From contig JAFDDL010000321.1 in NCBI GenBank assembly GCA_019310865.1, positions 1 through 5,130 of the forward strand: DNA of 5,130 nucleotides. The letters run 5' to 3'. The DNA comes from Deltaproteobacteria bacterium. Lineage in GTDB: Bacteria; Desulfobacterota; Desulfobacteria; Desulfobacterales; JAFDDL01. Shown here piece by piece: positions 1-5,130 of this stretch. Position 1 is the stretch's first letter, and each line of letters begins with the position of its first letter. The position numbers were made by a program, and so were the translations under genes. The notes below the pieces were generated by a model that ran no database searches, was not told the DNA's origin, and saw only the letters and a program-made list of their open reading frames with translations.

Positions 1-915
1 ACCGTCTGGCTCACTCAGAAGCGAATGGCGGAACTGTTCCAGAAAAACGTGCGCACGATCAACGAACATATCAAAAATATCTTTGATGAGGGCGAACTGT
101 TACCGGAATCAGTTATCCGGAATTTCCGGATAACTGCCGAGGATGGGAAACGATACAACACCCAGCACTACAACCTCGATGTCATCATTTCCGTAGGATA
201 CCGGGTAAAGTCCCACCGGGGCACCCAATTCCGAATCTGGGCCACCGAGCGTTTACGCGAGTACATCATCAAGGGCTTTTCCATGGACGACGACCGGCTG
301 AAGCGGGCCGGCGGCGGGAACTATTTTGACGAACTACTGGCACGCATCCGGGACATTCGCTCTGCGGAAAAAGTGTTCTGGCGAAAGGTGCTGGATATTT
401 ATGCCACCAGTATTGACTATGATCCCCGGACGGATGTCTCCCAGGGGTTCTTCGCAACGATACAAAACAAGATGCATTGGGCCGCCCATGGCCAGACGGC
501 GGCGGAAGTCGTGTATCGACGCGTGGACGCCGAAAAGGAAAACATGGGGATCACCAATTGGGTGGGGAGTCGGCCGAGTAAAAGCGAAGCGGTTATCGCC
601 AAGAATTATTTGACACCGGAAGAACTCGATACCCTCAATCGCATCGTCAACGCCTACCTGGAATTTGCCGAACTCCAGGCCCTCAGCCGGAAACCGATGT
701 ATATGCAAGACTGGATCGCCAAGCTCGATGATTTCCTCAAATTGAGCGAGCGGGAGTTGCTTACACATGTGGGGACGATTTCTCACGAGGATGCTGTAAA
801 ACGGGCACAGGTTGAATATGAAAAACACCGCGCGCTTCAAATCAATCGGCCCTCCCCCGTGGAAAAACACTTTGAGCAAGCCATAAAAAAACTGCCTAAA
901 CCGGGAGAAGTTTGA
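1..915 (+). CDS. RhuM-family (virulence RhuM) protein, 5'-truncated by window edge
   Basis: The frame is open from base 1 (T-V-W-L-T-Q-K-R before the ATG at 25), so the start lies off the window and the ATG at 25 is an internal methionine. About 304 residues are visible; RhuM proteins are usually around 330-345, so perhaps 25-35 are missing. Visible family hallmarks are the N-terminal VWLTQ..MAELF....RTINEHIKNIF block, which looks like a helix-turn-helix, and the central QNKMHWAAHGQTAAEVV..RVDAEKENMG.TNW block (about 463-567). The C-terminal half is helical with IAKNYLTPEEL and a final EKHFEQAIKKL. The family is named after a Salmonella pathogenicity-island gene, and its biochemical role is not established. 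It is often found in accessory regions near restriction-modification genes (family knowledge). DNA binding is an inference from the N-terminal block. No frameshift or internal stop is seen. Confidence 0.9.
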   Translation, partial: TVWLTQKRMAELFQKNVRTINEHIKNIFDEGELLPESVIRNFRITAEDGKRYNTQHYNLDVIISVGYRVKSHRGTQFRIWATERLREYIIKGFSMDDDRLKRAGGGNYFDELLARIRDIRSAEKVFWRKVLDIYATSIDYDPRTDVSQGFFATIQNKMHWAAHGQTAAEVVYRRVDAEKENMGITNWVGSRPSKSEAVIAKNYLTPEELDTLNRIVNAYLEFAELQALSRKPMYMQDWIAKLDDFLKLSERELLTHVGTISHEDAVKRAQVEYEKHRALQINRPSPVEKHFEQAIKKLPKPGEV

Positions 916-941
916 AGTGGGAAGTTTGAAGTTTGAAAGAA
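907..941. repeat. Short tandem 7-mer repeat (GAAGTTT-type), about 5 units
   Basis: Read in sevens from 907, the units are GAAGTTT, GAAGTGG, GAAGTTT, GAAGTTT and GAAAGAA. Three are identical and two are degenerate. The repeat starts inside the last codons of the RhuM gene, and the TGA stop (913-915) is formed across the first unit boundary. A 7-base period changes frame with each unit, but because the stop lies at the first boundary, downstream expansion would not alter the protein. Slippage-prone heptamers of this kind are common intergenic repeats; no function is claimed. Confidence 0.75.
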
Positions 942-1035
942 GAGGTAATGAGAATGGCAAACGCAGAGAGTTGGTTGATCCGTTGCCCAAATGGGCCCAA
1001 TCCATTTTTCCAGCCAAGCGATTTAATAGGCCTAT

Positions 1036-1113
1036 TTATGGATGGGAACTAAAAAAATGACATTGCGGTTTAACTTTTATGAATGATCCCTTTTTAGGGA
1101 GATTCTTGCTCAT
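1036..1113 (-). CDS. Possible 25-aa ORF overlapping the zinc-ribbon gene stop
   Basis: The ATG (1113-1111) overlaps the TGA of the upstream zinc-ribbon gene as ATGA, the classic layout of translational coupling. AGGAGGG (around 1122-1128, complement) lies about 9 bases upstream inside that gene's last codons, a good Shine-Dalgarno spacing. The product starts MSKNLPKKGSF and ends in HP; it is basic, with one cysteine. There is no recognisable family. The ORF is very short and the region is A/T-rich, so the SD-like run could be chance from Leu-Gly-Gly-Lys codons. The last ~17 bases overlap a similarly tiny + strand ORF (948-1052), and I cannot tell which, if either, is real. Confidence 0.25.
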   Translation of the reverse strand: MSKNLPKKGSFIKVKPQCHFFSSHP

Positions 1114-1298
1114 GTTTTTTTCCCTCCTAAAAAAAAGTCACGGACCAATCGCCATAGAACATATGACCGGCTATCATAGACATTCACCGCCCCGAAATAG
1201 GTAGAGCCGCAATCAGGGCAGTTTCTATGCCGCCAGTGAAAAACCCGCTCACAAGATGCACAACATCTTATCTCTTCATATAAGTCATCCTGGATCAT
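1110..1298 (-). CDS. Small zinc-ribbon protein (62 aa), function unknown
   Basis: The protein has two CxxC knuckles, C13-x2-C16 and C27-x2-C30, separated by ten residues (C12 is an extra cysteine). This is the signature of a rubredoxin-like or zinc-ribbon fold binding one metal ion. The N-terminus is acidic (DDLYEE), and the C-terminal half has an aromatic/basic helix (YVLWRLVRDFFLGGKK). The helix has charged residues throughout, so it is more likely a packing or amphipathic helix than a membrane span. The start is well supported: GGGAGGTGA lies directly upstream (1302-1310, complement), with GGAGG six bases from the ATG. The gene converges on the RhuM gene and stands alone apart from a possible coupled mini-ORF. 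Such stand-alone ribbons often act as nucleic-acid or protein-binding accessories, but the role here is unknown. Confidence 0.75.
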   Translation of the reverse strand: MIQDDLYEEIRCCASCERVFHWRHRNCPDCGSTYFGAVNVYDSRSYVLWRLVRDFFLGGKKT

Positions 1299-1301
1299 TA
1301 T

Positions 1302-1310
1302 TCACCTCCC
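1302..1310 (-). promoter_or_regulatory. Strong ribosome binding site of the zinc-ribbon gene
   Basis: On the - strand this reads GGGAGGTGA, close to the full anti-16S complement. The GGAGG core lies six bases upstream of the ATG at 1298. This fixes the start codon and is the main reason to treat this 62-aa frame as a true gene. Confidence 0.75.
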
Positions 1311-1398
1311 ATGAATCTATCACACCGATAGTCATCATGCTCTGCCATATTCCGCCCAAATTTCTTCTGATTTTACCAATCGCACCTTCGCAGCTCAA

Positions 1399-1429
1399 AT
1401 TATAAGGGCATGCTACATAATTTGGATAA
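1399..1429 (-). promoter_or_regulatory. Candidate promoter for the zinc-ribbon gene
   Basis: A perfect TATAAT occurs on the - strand at 1404-1399, about 100 bases upstream of the start codon. The best -35-like hexamer, TTATCC (1429-1424), is poor and 19 bases away. Transcription would start near 1392, leaving a leader of about 90 bases. The region is A/T-rich, so a chance -10 box is quite possible. Confidence 0.3.
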
Positions 1430-1867
1430 AGCGACTGTCTATTTTCCGCACTCTATTCAAGCAATATGTATGCCACCGATTCAACAGAGGCTTTTTTGGT
1501 TCTAAATTGGTACGGGTGTGACGCAGATAACTGCAAACAACTTATTTAAATTCAATGTATTGGGAGGATTTATCCTACGGCCGGCTTTTGGAGGTATTTT
1601 TTCTTTCCCTGATGAAAAGGAGGTTTTGGATAGCAAGGTCGCTACAATAATTGGTAATAAAGGTTACACATACCATTACACTGTTTTCACAGCGTCTGTT
1701 CCCTGTCTCCTTTCGTATGGCCATTTTCGGGTTTCGTTTGATATATTTCTCCAGCAGCGGCTCGAATTTAATCTGACAGACACCTTACCAAGGCTGGCCT
1801 CTGTCAGGTCAAATAAGAACTCGTACGTTTTACTGCACAGCTTTTGAAAAATCAAAACCCAACCCGA

Positions 1868-2728
1868 TCAGTCGGCCCAAAAATGTTTAGCCAGCGACCG
1901 ACGTTTTTTCCAAAGATCTCCCTTTTCACTAAAATTAATGATACCTTTACCATGATCCGCGTCTGCTACTTCCCAGCAACCGTTCACAGCACCGCTTAGG
2001 CCTGCTGAAAGCATTTCAAAGCCCTGGGCGGTGTATAAATCGGTTTCGCAGCCACGGTTAGTAATATATTTTAGCTGTCGACACGCTTGCTGATTTTTTG
2101 CACGTAGCACTGTTAAAAGCGCTTCAACTTCATGGTCAAGTTTATCGTTGGCTACAACGCGGTTCCAAAGATTCCATTCAACAGCCCGTTTTGCCGGCAT
2201 TAACGCACCGATGATATTGATTTCCTTGGTACGTCTTTTGCCGATGTATCGGGCCATTCGCGTGGTTCCTCCCCAACCAGGTGTAATGCCGCTGTCCACC
2301 TCAGGCATGCCCCATATTGCCCGTTCGGTTGCAATAACAAAGTCAGAAGCCATGGTGATTTCTAAACCGCCGCCAACAGCATATCCATCCACCGCGGAAA
2401 TCGTAATTTTATCCAATTCCTCCAAAGAATTGGCCATATCCTGGTAAATACGAACCCTGCGCATCACGCCATTTGCACCCTGAGTCGGTTCGTTGTGTTC
2501 GTCGTTTATCCATTTGAACATCTCGGTGATATCGTCTCCGACGCAGAAGCTTTTACCGGCTCCTTTGATGACAACAAACTTAATATCCGTAGACTTTTTA
2601 ATCGTCTGGATCGCTTCAACAAGTTTATCCGACAATTCAATGCTTAAAGCATTGTGGACGTCAGGCCGATTCAGGGTGATACGTGCCGTGTCCCCATCCA
2701 TTTCCAAAATTACCGTGTTTTCGTTCAT
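1868..2728 (-). CDS. Enoyl-CoA hydratase/isomerase (crotonase) family protein
   Basis: This 286-aa crotonase-fold enzyme should act on a CoA thioester in the cytoplasm, in fatty-acid or aromatic/alicyclic acyl-CoA breakdown. The oxyanion-hole segments are visible: KSFCVGDDITEM (about 59-70) and VDGYAVGGGLE (113-123). Both catalytic glutamates of true hydratases are present, E123 after the GGG motif and E143 in WGMPEV. Their 20-residue spacing matches E144/E164 of rat mitochondrial crotonase, so water addition or removal across a C=C bond is plausible. ITPGWGGTTRM (148-158) matches the family's xxPGxGGTxRL. It is longer than the usual ~260 residues: about 12 extra between the oxyanion segments and about 17 extra at the C-terminus, which may define substrate specificity. 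The start is set by AAAGGAGA (2734-2741, complement), with AGGAG six bases from the ATG. The gene is divergent from an HxlR regulator. The exact substrate cannot be named from sequence. Confidence 0.93.
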   Translation of the reverse strand: MNENTVILEMDGDTARITLNRPDVHNALSIELSDKLVEAIQTIKKSTDIKFVVIKGAGKSFCVGDDITEMFKWINDEHNEPTQGANGVMRRVRIYQDMANSLEELDKITISAVDGYAVGGGLEITMASDFVIATERAIWGMPEVDSGITPGWGGTTRMARYIGKRRTKEINIIGALMPAKRAVEWNLWNRVVANDKLDHEVEALLTVLRAKNQQACRQLKYITNRGCETDLYTAQGFEMLSAGLSGAVNGCWEVADADHGKGIINFSEKGDLWKKRRSLAKHFWAD

Positions 2729-2756
2729 GATTGTCTCCTTTCAAATAGGGGTTGAA

Positions 2757-2775
2757 AGCTTGCTTTTTGCAAGCT
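2757..2775. promoter_or_regulatory. Perfect 7-bp inverted repeat in the crotonase leader
   Basis: AGCTTGC (2757-2763), a five-T spacer, and GCAAGCT (2769-2775) form a perfect inverted repeat about 30 bases upstream of the crotonase start codon. As DNA it could be a dimer-binding operator; as RNA it would be a 7-bp hairpin near the 5' end of the crotonase transcript. It abuts a second inverted repeat at 2775-2787. It is not a terminator for either gene. Confidence 0.5.
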
Positions 2776-2787
2776 ACTTTATAAGTA
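2775..2787. promoter_or_regulatory. Candidate HxlR-type operator overlapping a -10-like box
   Basis: TACTT-TAT-AAGTA is a perfect inverted repeat with five-base arms. Its TACT...AGTA ends resemble the operators I recall for HxlR/DUF24 repressors such as YodB of Bacillus subtilis, though the spacer differs. On the - strand it contains TATAAA (2783-2778), a plausible -10 element for the crotonase gene, so a bound repressor would block that promoter. No good -35 lies at normal distance. The adjacent gene encodes an HxlR protein, which is why autogenous or divergent control is inferred. Confidence 0.45.
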
Positions 2788-2804
2788 TCAAACAAACTTT
2801 TATA

Positions 2805-2833
2805 TTGCAAGTTATATTTTAAAATAATATAAT
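2805..2833 (+). promoter_or_regulatory. Sigma70-type promoter for the HxlR regulator
   Basis: The -35 is TTGCAA (2805-2810) and the -10 is TATAAT (2828-2833), with exactly 17 bases between, so transcription should start near 2840 and leave a leader of about 45 bases. The spacer holds the perfect palindrome TATTTTAAAATA (2815-2826), another possible protein-binding site. TTGCAA is self-complementary, so it could also face the crotonase gene, but the match at -10 on that side is poor at normal spacing. Confidence 0.65.
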
Positions 2834-2885
2834 ACTGATTAAAAATAACCAGAAGCCATCTCAAAAATAGAAAGGTTGCACCAAA

Positions 2886-3347
2886 ATGAAAAAGGAAAAG
2901 AGGCGTCGCATCTGTTCAGTGGCCAGGACCATTGAAGTTATAGGAGACCGTTGGATATTTCTCATCATCCGCGAAGCGTTTTTTGGGATTAAAACATATG
3001 AAGAATTTCAAAAGAACCTTAGAATTGCTACGAATATATTATCCGACCGTTTAAAAACACTGGTACACAATGGTATTTTCGAAAGAATAAAAAATCCGGA
3101 TGACGGCAGGCGATTTGTGTACAAACTCACTGAAAAGGGACTTGATCTATATCCGATTACCCTGTCATTAATGAACTGGGGGGATCGTTGGCTTGCTGGG
3201 GAAGAAGAGCCGCCGCTGATACTGTATCATCAAAATTGCGGACATAGTCTGGAACCGGTTATGAACTGTGCTCATTGTGGAGAAAACATCCACGCTCGAG
3301 ATGTCACATATCGGGAACGACTTGGTAAAAAAAACAAAGACAGATGA
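2886..3347 (+). CDS. HxlR-family winged-helix transcriptional regulator with C-terminal zinc ribbon
   Basis: This 153-aa regulator has an HxlR/DUF24 domain at about residues 10-102. It begins with C10-SVARTIEVIGDRW and includes the recognition region F-Q-K-N-L-R-I-A-T-N-I-L-S-D-R-L-K-T-L-V (41-60). The wing and dimer helix follow: DDGRRFVYKLTEKG and L-MNWGDRW. A short tail carries C118, C127 and C130 (NCGHSLE...NCAHCGE), with H115 nearby, the zinc-ribbon-like tail seen in a subset of this family. C10 matches the conserved N-terminal cysteine that senses thiol-reactive compounds in some HxlR members; sensing here is inference. The start at 2886 has GAAAGG about ten bases upstream, slightly long but acceptable. 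It is divergent from the crotonase gene across 157 bases holding several inverted repeats, so that gene and itself are the likely targets. Effector unknown. Confidence 0.93.
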   Translation: MKKEKRRRICSVARTIEVIGDRWIFLIIREAFFGIKTYEEFQKNLRIATNILSDRLKTLVHNGIFERIKNPDDGRRFVYKLTEKGLDLYPITLSLMNWGDRWLAGEEEPPLILYHQNCGHSLEPVMNCAHCGENIHARDVTYRERLGKKNKDR

Positions 3348-3423
3348 TATTCTAAATTCAATGCCGTTTGCGTAAAATTTCTGAGAAGACGGGGCCGTTG
3401 CCGGCGCTTAATGCCAAGCCCGA

Positions 3424-4582
3424 CTATCCTAAAATAGCCTTAAGATCCTCGTCCGCGGTTGAAATTGATTTGATATCAAAATTTTTCACCAACGTATCCA
3501 GCACATTCGGAGTCAAAAAAGCCGGCAGGGATGGCCCTAAATAGATGCCCTTGATGCCAAGGTGGAGCAGCGCCAGCAAAACGCAAACCGCTTTTTGCTT
3601 ATACCAGGAAATGATCATTGATAGGGGTAATTCATTGACTTCGACACCGAATGCTTTTGCCAGTGCCGAGGCGATTTCAACAGCCGAATAAGCATCATTG
3701 CTGTCGTGTCCCATCAAAAATGAGACTGGCATCCAAAAGTCGTGGAATGCCGCCGATATCACCCAGCTTCTGATCGAAGAAACGGTATTTGCCGCAGGCC
3801 AAGGTCAAAACGATGCAATCCTGTGGGATTTTTTCTACAAACTCAGTGTAGTAATTTCGTCCTGGTTTGGTGCCGTCGCAACCGGCCACTAGAAAAAAAT
3901 GCCGGATATCTCCAGATTTTACTGCCGCGATGATCTTGTCTGCAACACCGAGAACGGCATTTCGTGCAAAACCGACCGTGACTTCCTGCTCAACACGATC
4001 TTCCGTAAAGCCCGGGAGTTCAAGGGCTCTGTCGATGACCGCCTGGAAATTCAGATTAACGACATGGGGGATCCCTGGCCAGCCGACCATGCCGCTTGTA
4101 AAGATGTTGTCTTTATAAACATTTTTGGGCCGCTGAATACAATTGGTGGTCATGAGAACGGCCCCTGGAAATTCGGCAAACTCTTTAATCTGCTTTTGCC
4201 ATGCCGTACCGAATTGACCGTAGAAATGCGGATATTGCTTTAACTTGGGATAACCATGGGTGGAGAGCATTTCACCATGGGTGTATATGTTAATCCCTTT
4301 TCCTTGGGTTTGTTTCAGCAATTCTTCCATATCTTTAAGGTCATGACCGGAAACAACGATGGCCTTGCCCTTCTGATATCCCAAGCGAACTTTTTCCGGA
4401 TATGGATACCCCTCTGGCTTGTCGTTCATTGCCGCCGCCCAGCATTGAATATCAGGGGCTTCCACCGATATGCCTTCAACCAGATCCGTGGTGAAGGCCG
4501 CGATACCGCACAGACGGGGCAACTATTTCCCAATGAAGGCAACCGAATTGATTCCCTCATAATACTTCATAACAGATGACAT
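3424..4582 (-). pseudogene. hcp: Decayed hybrid cluster protein (hydroxylamine reductase family) gene
   Basis: Two frames together encode the C-terminal two thirds of Hcp, an Fe-S-O cluster enzyme acting on hydroxylamine or NO. Frame one (4522-3695) keeps five hybrid-cluster ligands, by Desulfovibrio vulgaris numbering: H244 (SGHDL, codon 4345-4343), E268 (THGEML, 4273-4271), C312 (TTNC, 4141-4139), persulfide C406 (AGCDG, 3880-3878) and C434 (LACGKYRF, 3796-3794). After [11 protein letters not shown] it runs into unrelated codons and a stop. The family sequence resumes in another frame at NDAYSA and continues to LKAILG and the TAG at 3424. There C459 is serine (3702-3700) and E494 is lysine (WYKQKA, 3600-3598). 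Upstream, the N-terminal Fe-S cysteine motif and about 165 residues are missing, replaced by unrecognised sequence with an in-frame TAG at 4525-4523; the putative ATG is at 4582. Several independent lesions argue against simple sequencing error. Confidence 0.88.
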
Positions 4583-4612
4583 AACCGTACCCTTTTCCCT
4601 TTACGTTTATCT

Positions 4613-4732
4613 TCAAGTTGCCCAAATCGATTTCTTCTTATCCTTTTTTTGCTTCCGTTTCTCCTTAGGTGTCTGCTTGCTTTTTTTCTGATCTTCTCGT
4701 TTGCCCTTATCTTTTTTTCCCTTGTCACCCAT
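4613..4732 (-). CDS. Small lysine-rich protein (39 aa)
   Basis: A 39-residue ORF starts MGDKGKKDKGKRED and ends KKKSIWAT. Nearly half the residues are lysine or arginine, mixed with Asp, Glu and Gln, so it should be a soluble, disordered, strongly basic peptide without membrane or signal segment. Similar MGDKGKKDK-type lysine-rich mini-proteins occur as conserved hypothetical proteins in varied bacteria (recollection, not searched). Support comes from AAAGGAG on the - strand (4745-4739), with AGGAG six bases from this ATG. Another ATG five bases upstream opens a different, arginine-rich frame but sits almost on top of the SD site. The ORF lies 56 bases after the ABM-domain gene and 30 bases before the Hcp relic, in the same direction, so all three may have shared one transcript. 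Function unknown; nucleic-acid binding would be a guess from charge. Confidence 0.6.
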   Translation of the reverse strand: MGDKGKKDKGKREDQKKSKQTPKEKRKQKKDKKKSIWAT

Positions 4733-4788
4733 GTCATGCTCCTTTGTTCATTTTAATTATGCCTTGTTTTGGAATCATGGTTTCGGCC

Positions 4789-5130
4789 TCAAAGTAAATT
4801 TTGTGTTCTTTTGCTTCTCACGGCATCAACAGCCGCCATTCCTTCCGATTGGGAAACCGTGTGAATTTGAATAGTTGGCGGTTCACCCAACAGGGATTTG
4901 GTTCCTAACAAAACTCCGAATCTTTGAGAGCGCAGATGATGGTCCAGGTCTTCACGGGTTTTCCACTCCTGCAAAAGGCTGATACAGTTCCTGTCTTCAA
5001 TATCGCAAAAAACGACATAACTTATGCACCCTGTTTCCTTTCCCGACGGCCCGATCATTGAGATTAGGGTTTGCACAAGCTCTAGTTGCTTTTCCGGAAG
5101 CACGTTCATGGTGATTCTTACAACGATCAT
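4789..5130 (-). CDS. ABM-domain protein (putative quinol monooxygenase-like)
   Basis: A 113-aa protein with the antibiotic-biosynthesis-monooxygenase (dimeric alpha+beta barrel) fold. A first strand IVVRITMNVLPEK is followed by helix ELVQTLISMIGPSGKETGC, a strand ISYVVFCDIEDRN, and ISLLQEWKTREDLDHHLRSQRFGVLLG. The EW.T.EDLD.HL motif (about 55-66) is typical of the family. The C-terminal strand PPTIQIHTVSQSEGM ends the fold, and a short basic tail follows. Some members oxidise quinols without cofactor and others are of unknown function, so the enzyme activity is only probable. The ATG is the last three bases of the window; length and alignment fit a complete protein, but its ribosome site and any upstream start cannot be seen. 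It heads a same-strand group with the lysine-rich mini-gene and the Hcp relic. Confidence 0.8.
   Translation of the reverse strand: MIVVRITMNVLPEKQLELVQTLISMIGPSGKETGCISYVVFCDIEDRNCISLLQEWKTREDLDHHLRSQRFGVLLGTKSLLGEPPTIQIHTVSQSEGMAAVDAVRSKRTQNLL

Larger units (their letters stand above)
1299..1867. other. Gene-poor intergenic stretch with one unsupported ORF
   Basis: About 570 bases contain no gene I can support. Apart from the leader of the zinc-ribbon gene at its left end, there is a + strand ORF from a GTG at 1518 to 1847 (109 codons). It follows a TAA at 1503, lacks a clear Shine-Dalgarno site and resembles no family I know. Its translation is rich in Phe, Leu and Ser with no motif. The opposite strand has frequent stops, with one open stretch of about 70 codons that I also do not recognise. 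The AT-only inverted repeat TTTTGA-AAAA-TCAAAA at 1842-1857, just past the crotonase stop, is too weak to call a terminator. The stretch may be decayed sequence. Confidence 0.4.

Noticed and set aside
334..1017. Long - strand open frame opposite the RhuM gene
   Set aside because: It is antisense to a clearly conserved gene, and part of its translation comes from the heptamer repeat.
948..1052. 34-codon + strand ORF (starts MRMANAESWL) after the heptamer repeat, with AGAGG upstream
   Set aside because: It is very short, overlaps the competing - strand mini-ORF and resembles no family. The G-rich run is part of a repetitive purine tract, so the SD-like match carries little weight.
1087..1100. 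TCCCT-TTTT-AGGGA hairpin as terminator of the zinc-ribbon gene
   Set aside because: The stem is only five pairs and no T-run follows directly on either strand.
1518..1847. 109-codon + strand ORF beginning with GTG
   Set aside because: No Shine-Dalgarno site, no recognisable motif and an odd composition. It lies in a stretch with no other sign of coding.
3348..3423. Bidirectional terminator between the convergent HxlR gene and Hcp relic
   Set aside because: The GC-rich part (around 3390-3420) gives only short imperfect pairings and lacks a following T-run.
3424..4522. Two separate small genes instead of one broken hcp
   Set aside because: The two frames cover adjacent parts of one protein family in the correct order, and the second frame's apparent first residues are out-of-frame sequence of the first.
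4523..4525. In-frame TAG as a recoded pyrrolysine codon
   Set aside because: It lies in a gene already broken by an N-terminal deletion, a frameshift and ligand loss, and no pyl genes or recoding element are visible. A nonsense mutation is simpler.
4571..4737. 54-codon arginine-rich ORF starting at the ATG five bases upstream of the lysine-rich start
   Set aside because: Its ATG sits about one base from the SD core, too close for normal initiation, and its basic composition is explained as an out-of-frame reading of the AAG/AAA-rich mini-gene.

Overview
This 5.1 kb stretch is bacterial, with compact genes, strong Shine-Dalgarno sites and a sigma70-type promoter. The gene mix suggests an anaerobic or facultative Gram-negative, possibly of the Desulfobacterota: a hybrid-cluster-protein relic, a crotonase-family acyl-CoA enzyme, an HxlR regulator with a zinc ribbon and a small quinol-monooxygenase-like protein. 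The taxonomic guess rests on family resemblance only.

Left part (1-1310). The window opens inside a RhuM-family gene on the + strand whose first codons lie off the edge. Its stop codon falls inside a tandem 7-mer repeat (907-941). A 62-aa protein with two CxxC pairs follows on the - strand, with a possible 25-aa ORF overlapping its stop by ATGA. RhuM genes are usually accessory, so this end probably belongs to a variable region.

Gene-poor stretch (1299-1867). About 570 bases hold a likely -10 box for the zinc-ribbon gene and an ORF I cannot support.

Middle (1868-3347). A crotonase-family gene (-) and an HxlR-family regulator (+) are divergently transcribed from a 157-bp intergenic region. 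That region contains a near-consensus promoter for the regulator, a TACTT/AAGTA inverted repeat overlapping a -10-like box for the crotonase gene, and a 7-bp-arm inverted repeat in the crotonase leader. The likely arrangement is local control of the crotonase gene, and perhaps of the regulator itself, by the HxlR protein.

Right part (3424-5130, all - strand). An ABM-domain (small monooxygenase-like) gene is followed by a 39-aa lysine-rich ORF and then a decayed hybrid cluster protein (Hcp) gene. The Hcp relic lacks its N-terminal cysteine domain, has an in-frame amber codon near its apparent start and a frameshift near its 3' end, and has lost two hybrid-cluster ligands beyond the frameshift.

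I see no tRNA, rRNA, CRISPR array, complete insertion sequence or convincing new multi-gene system. The most useful leads are the HxlR/crotonase control region, the Hcp relic and the two very small ORFs.
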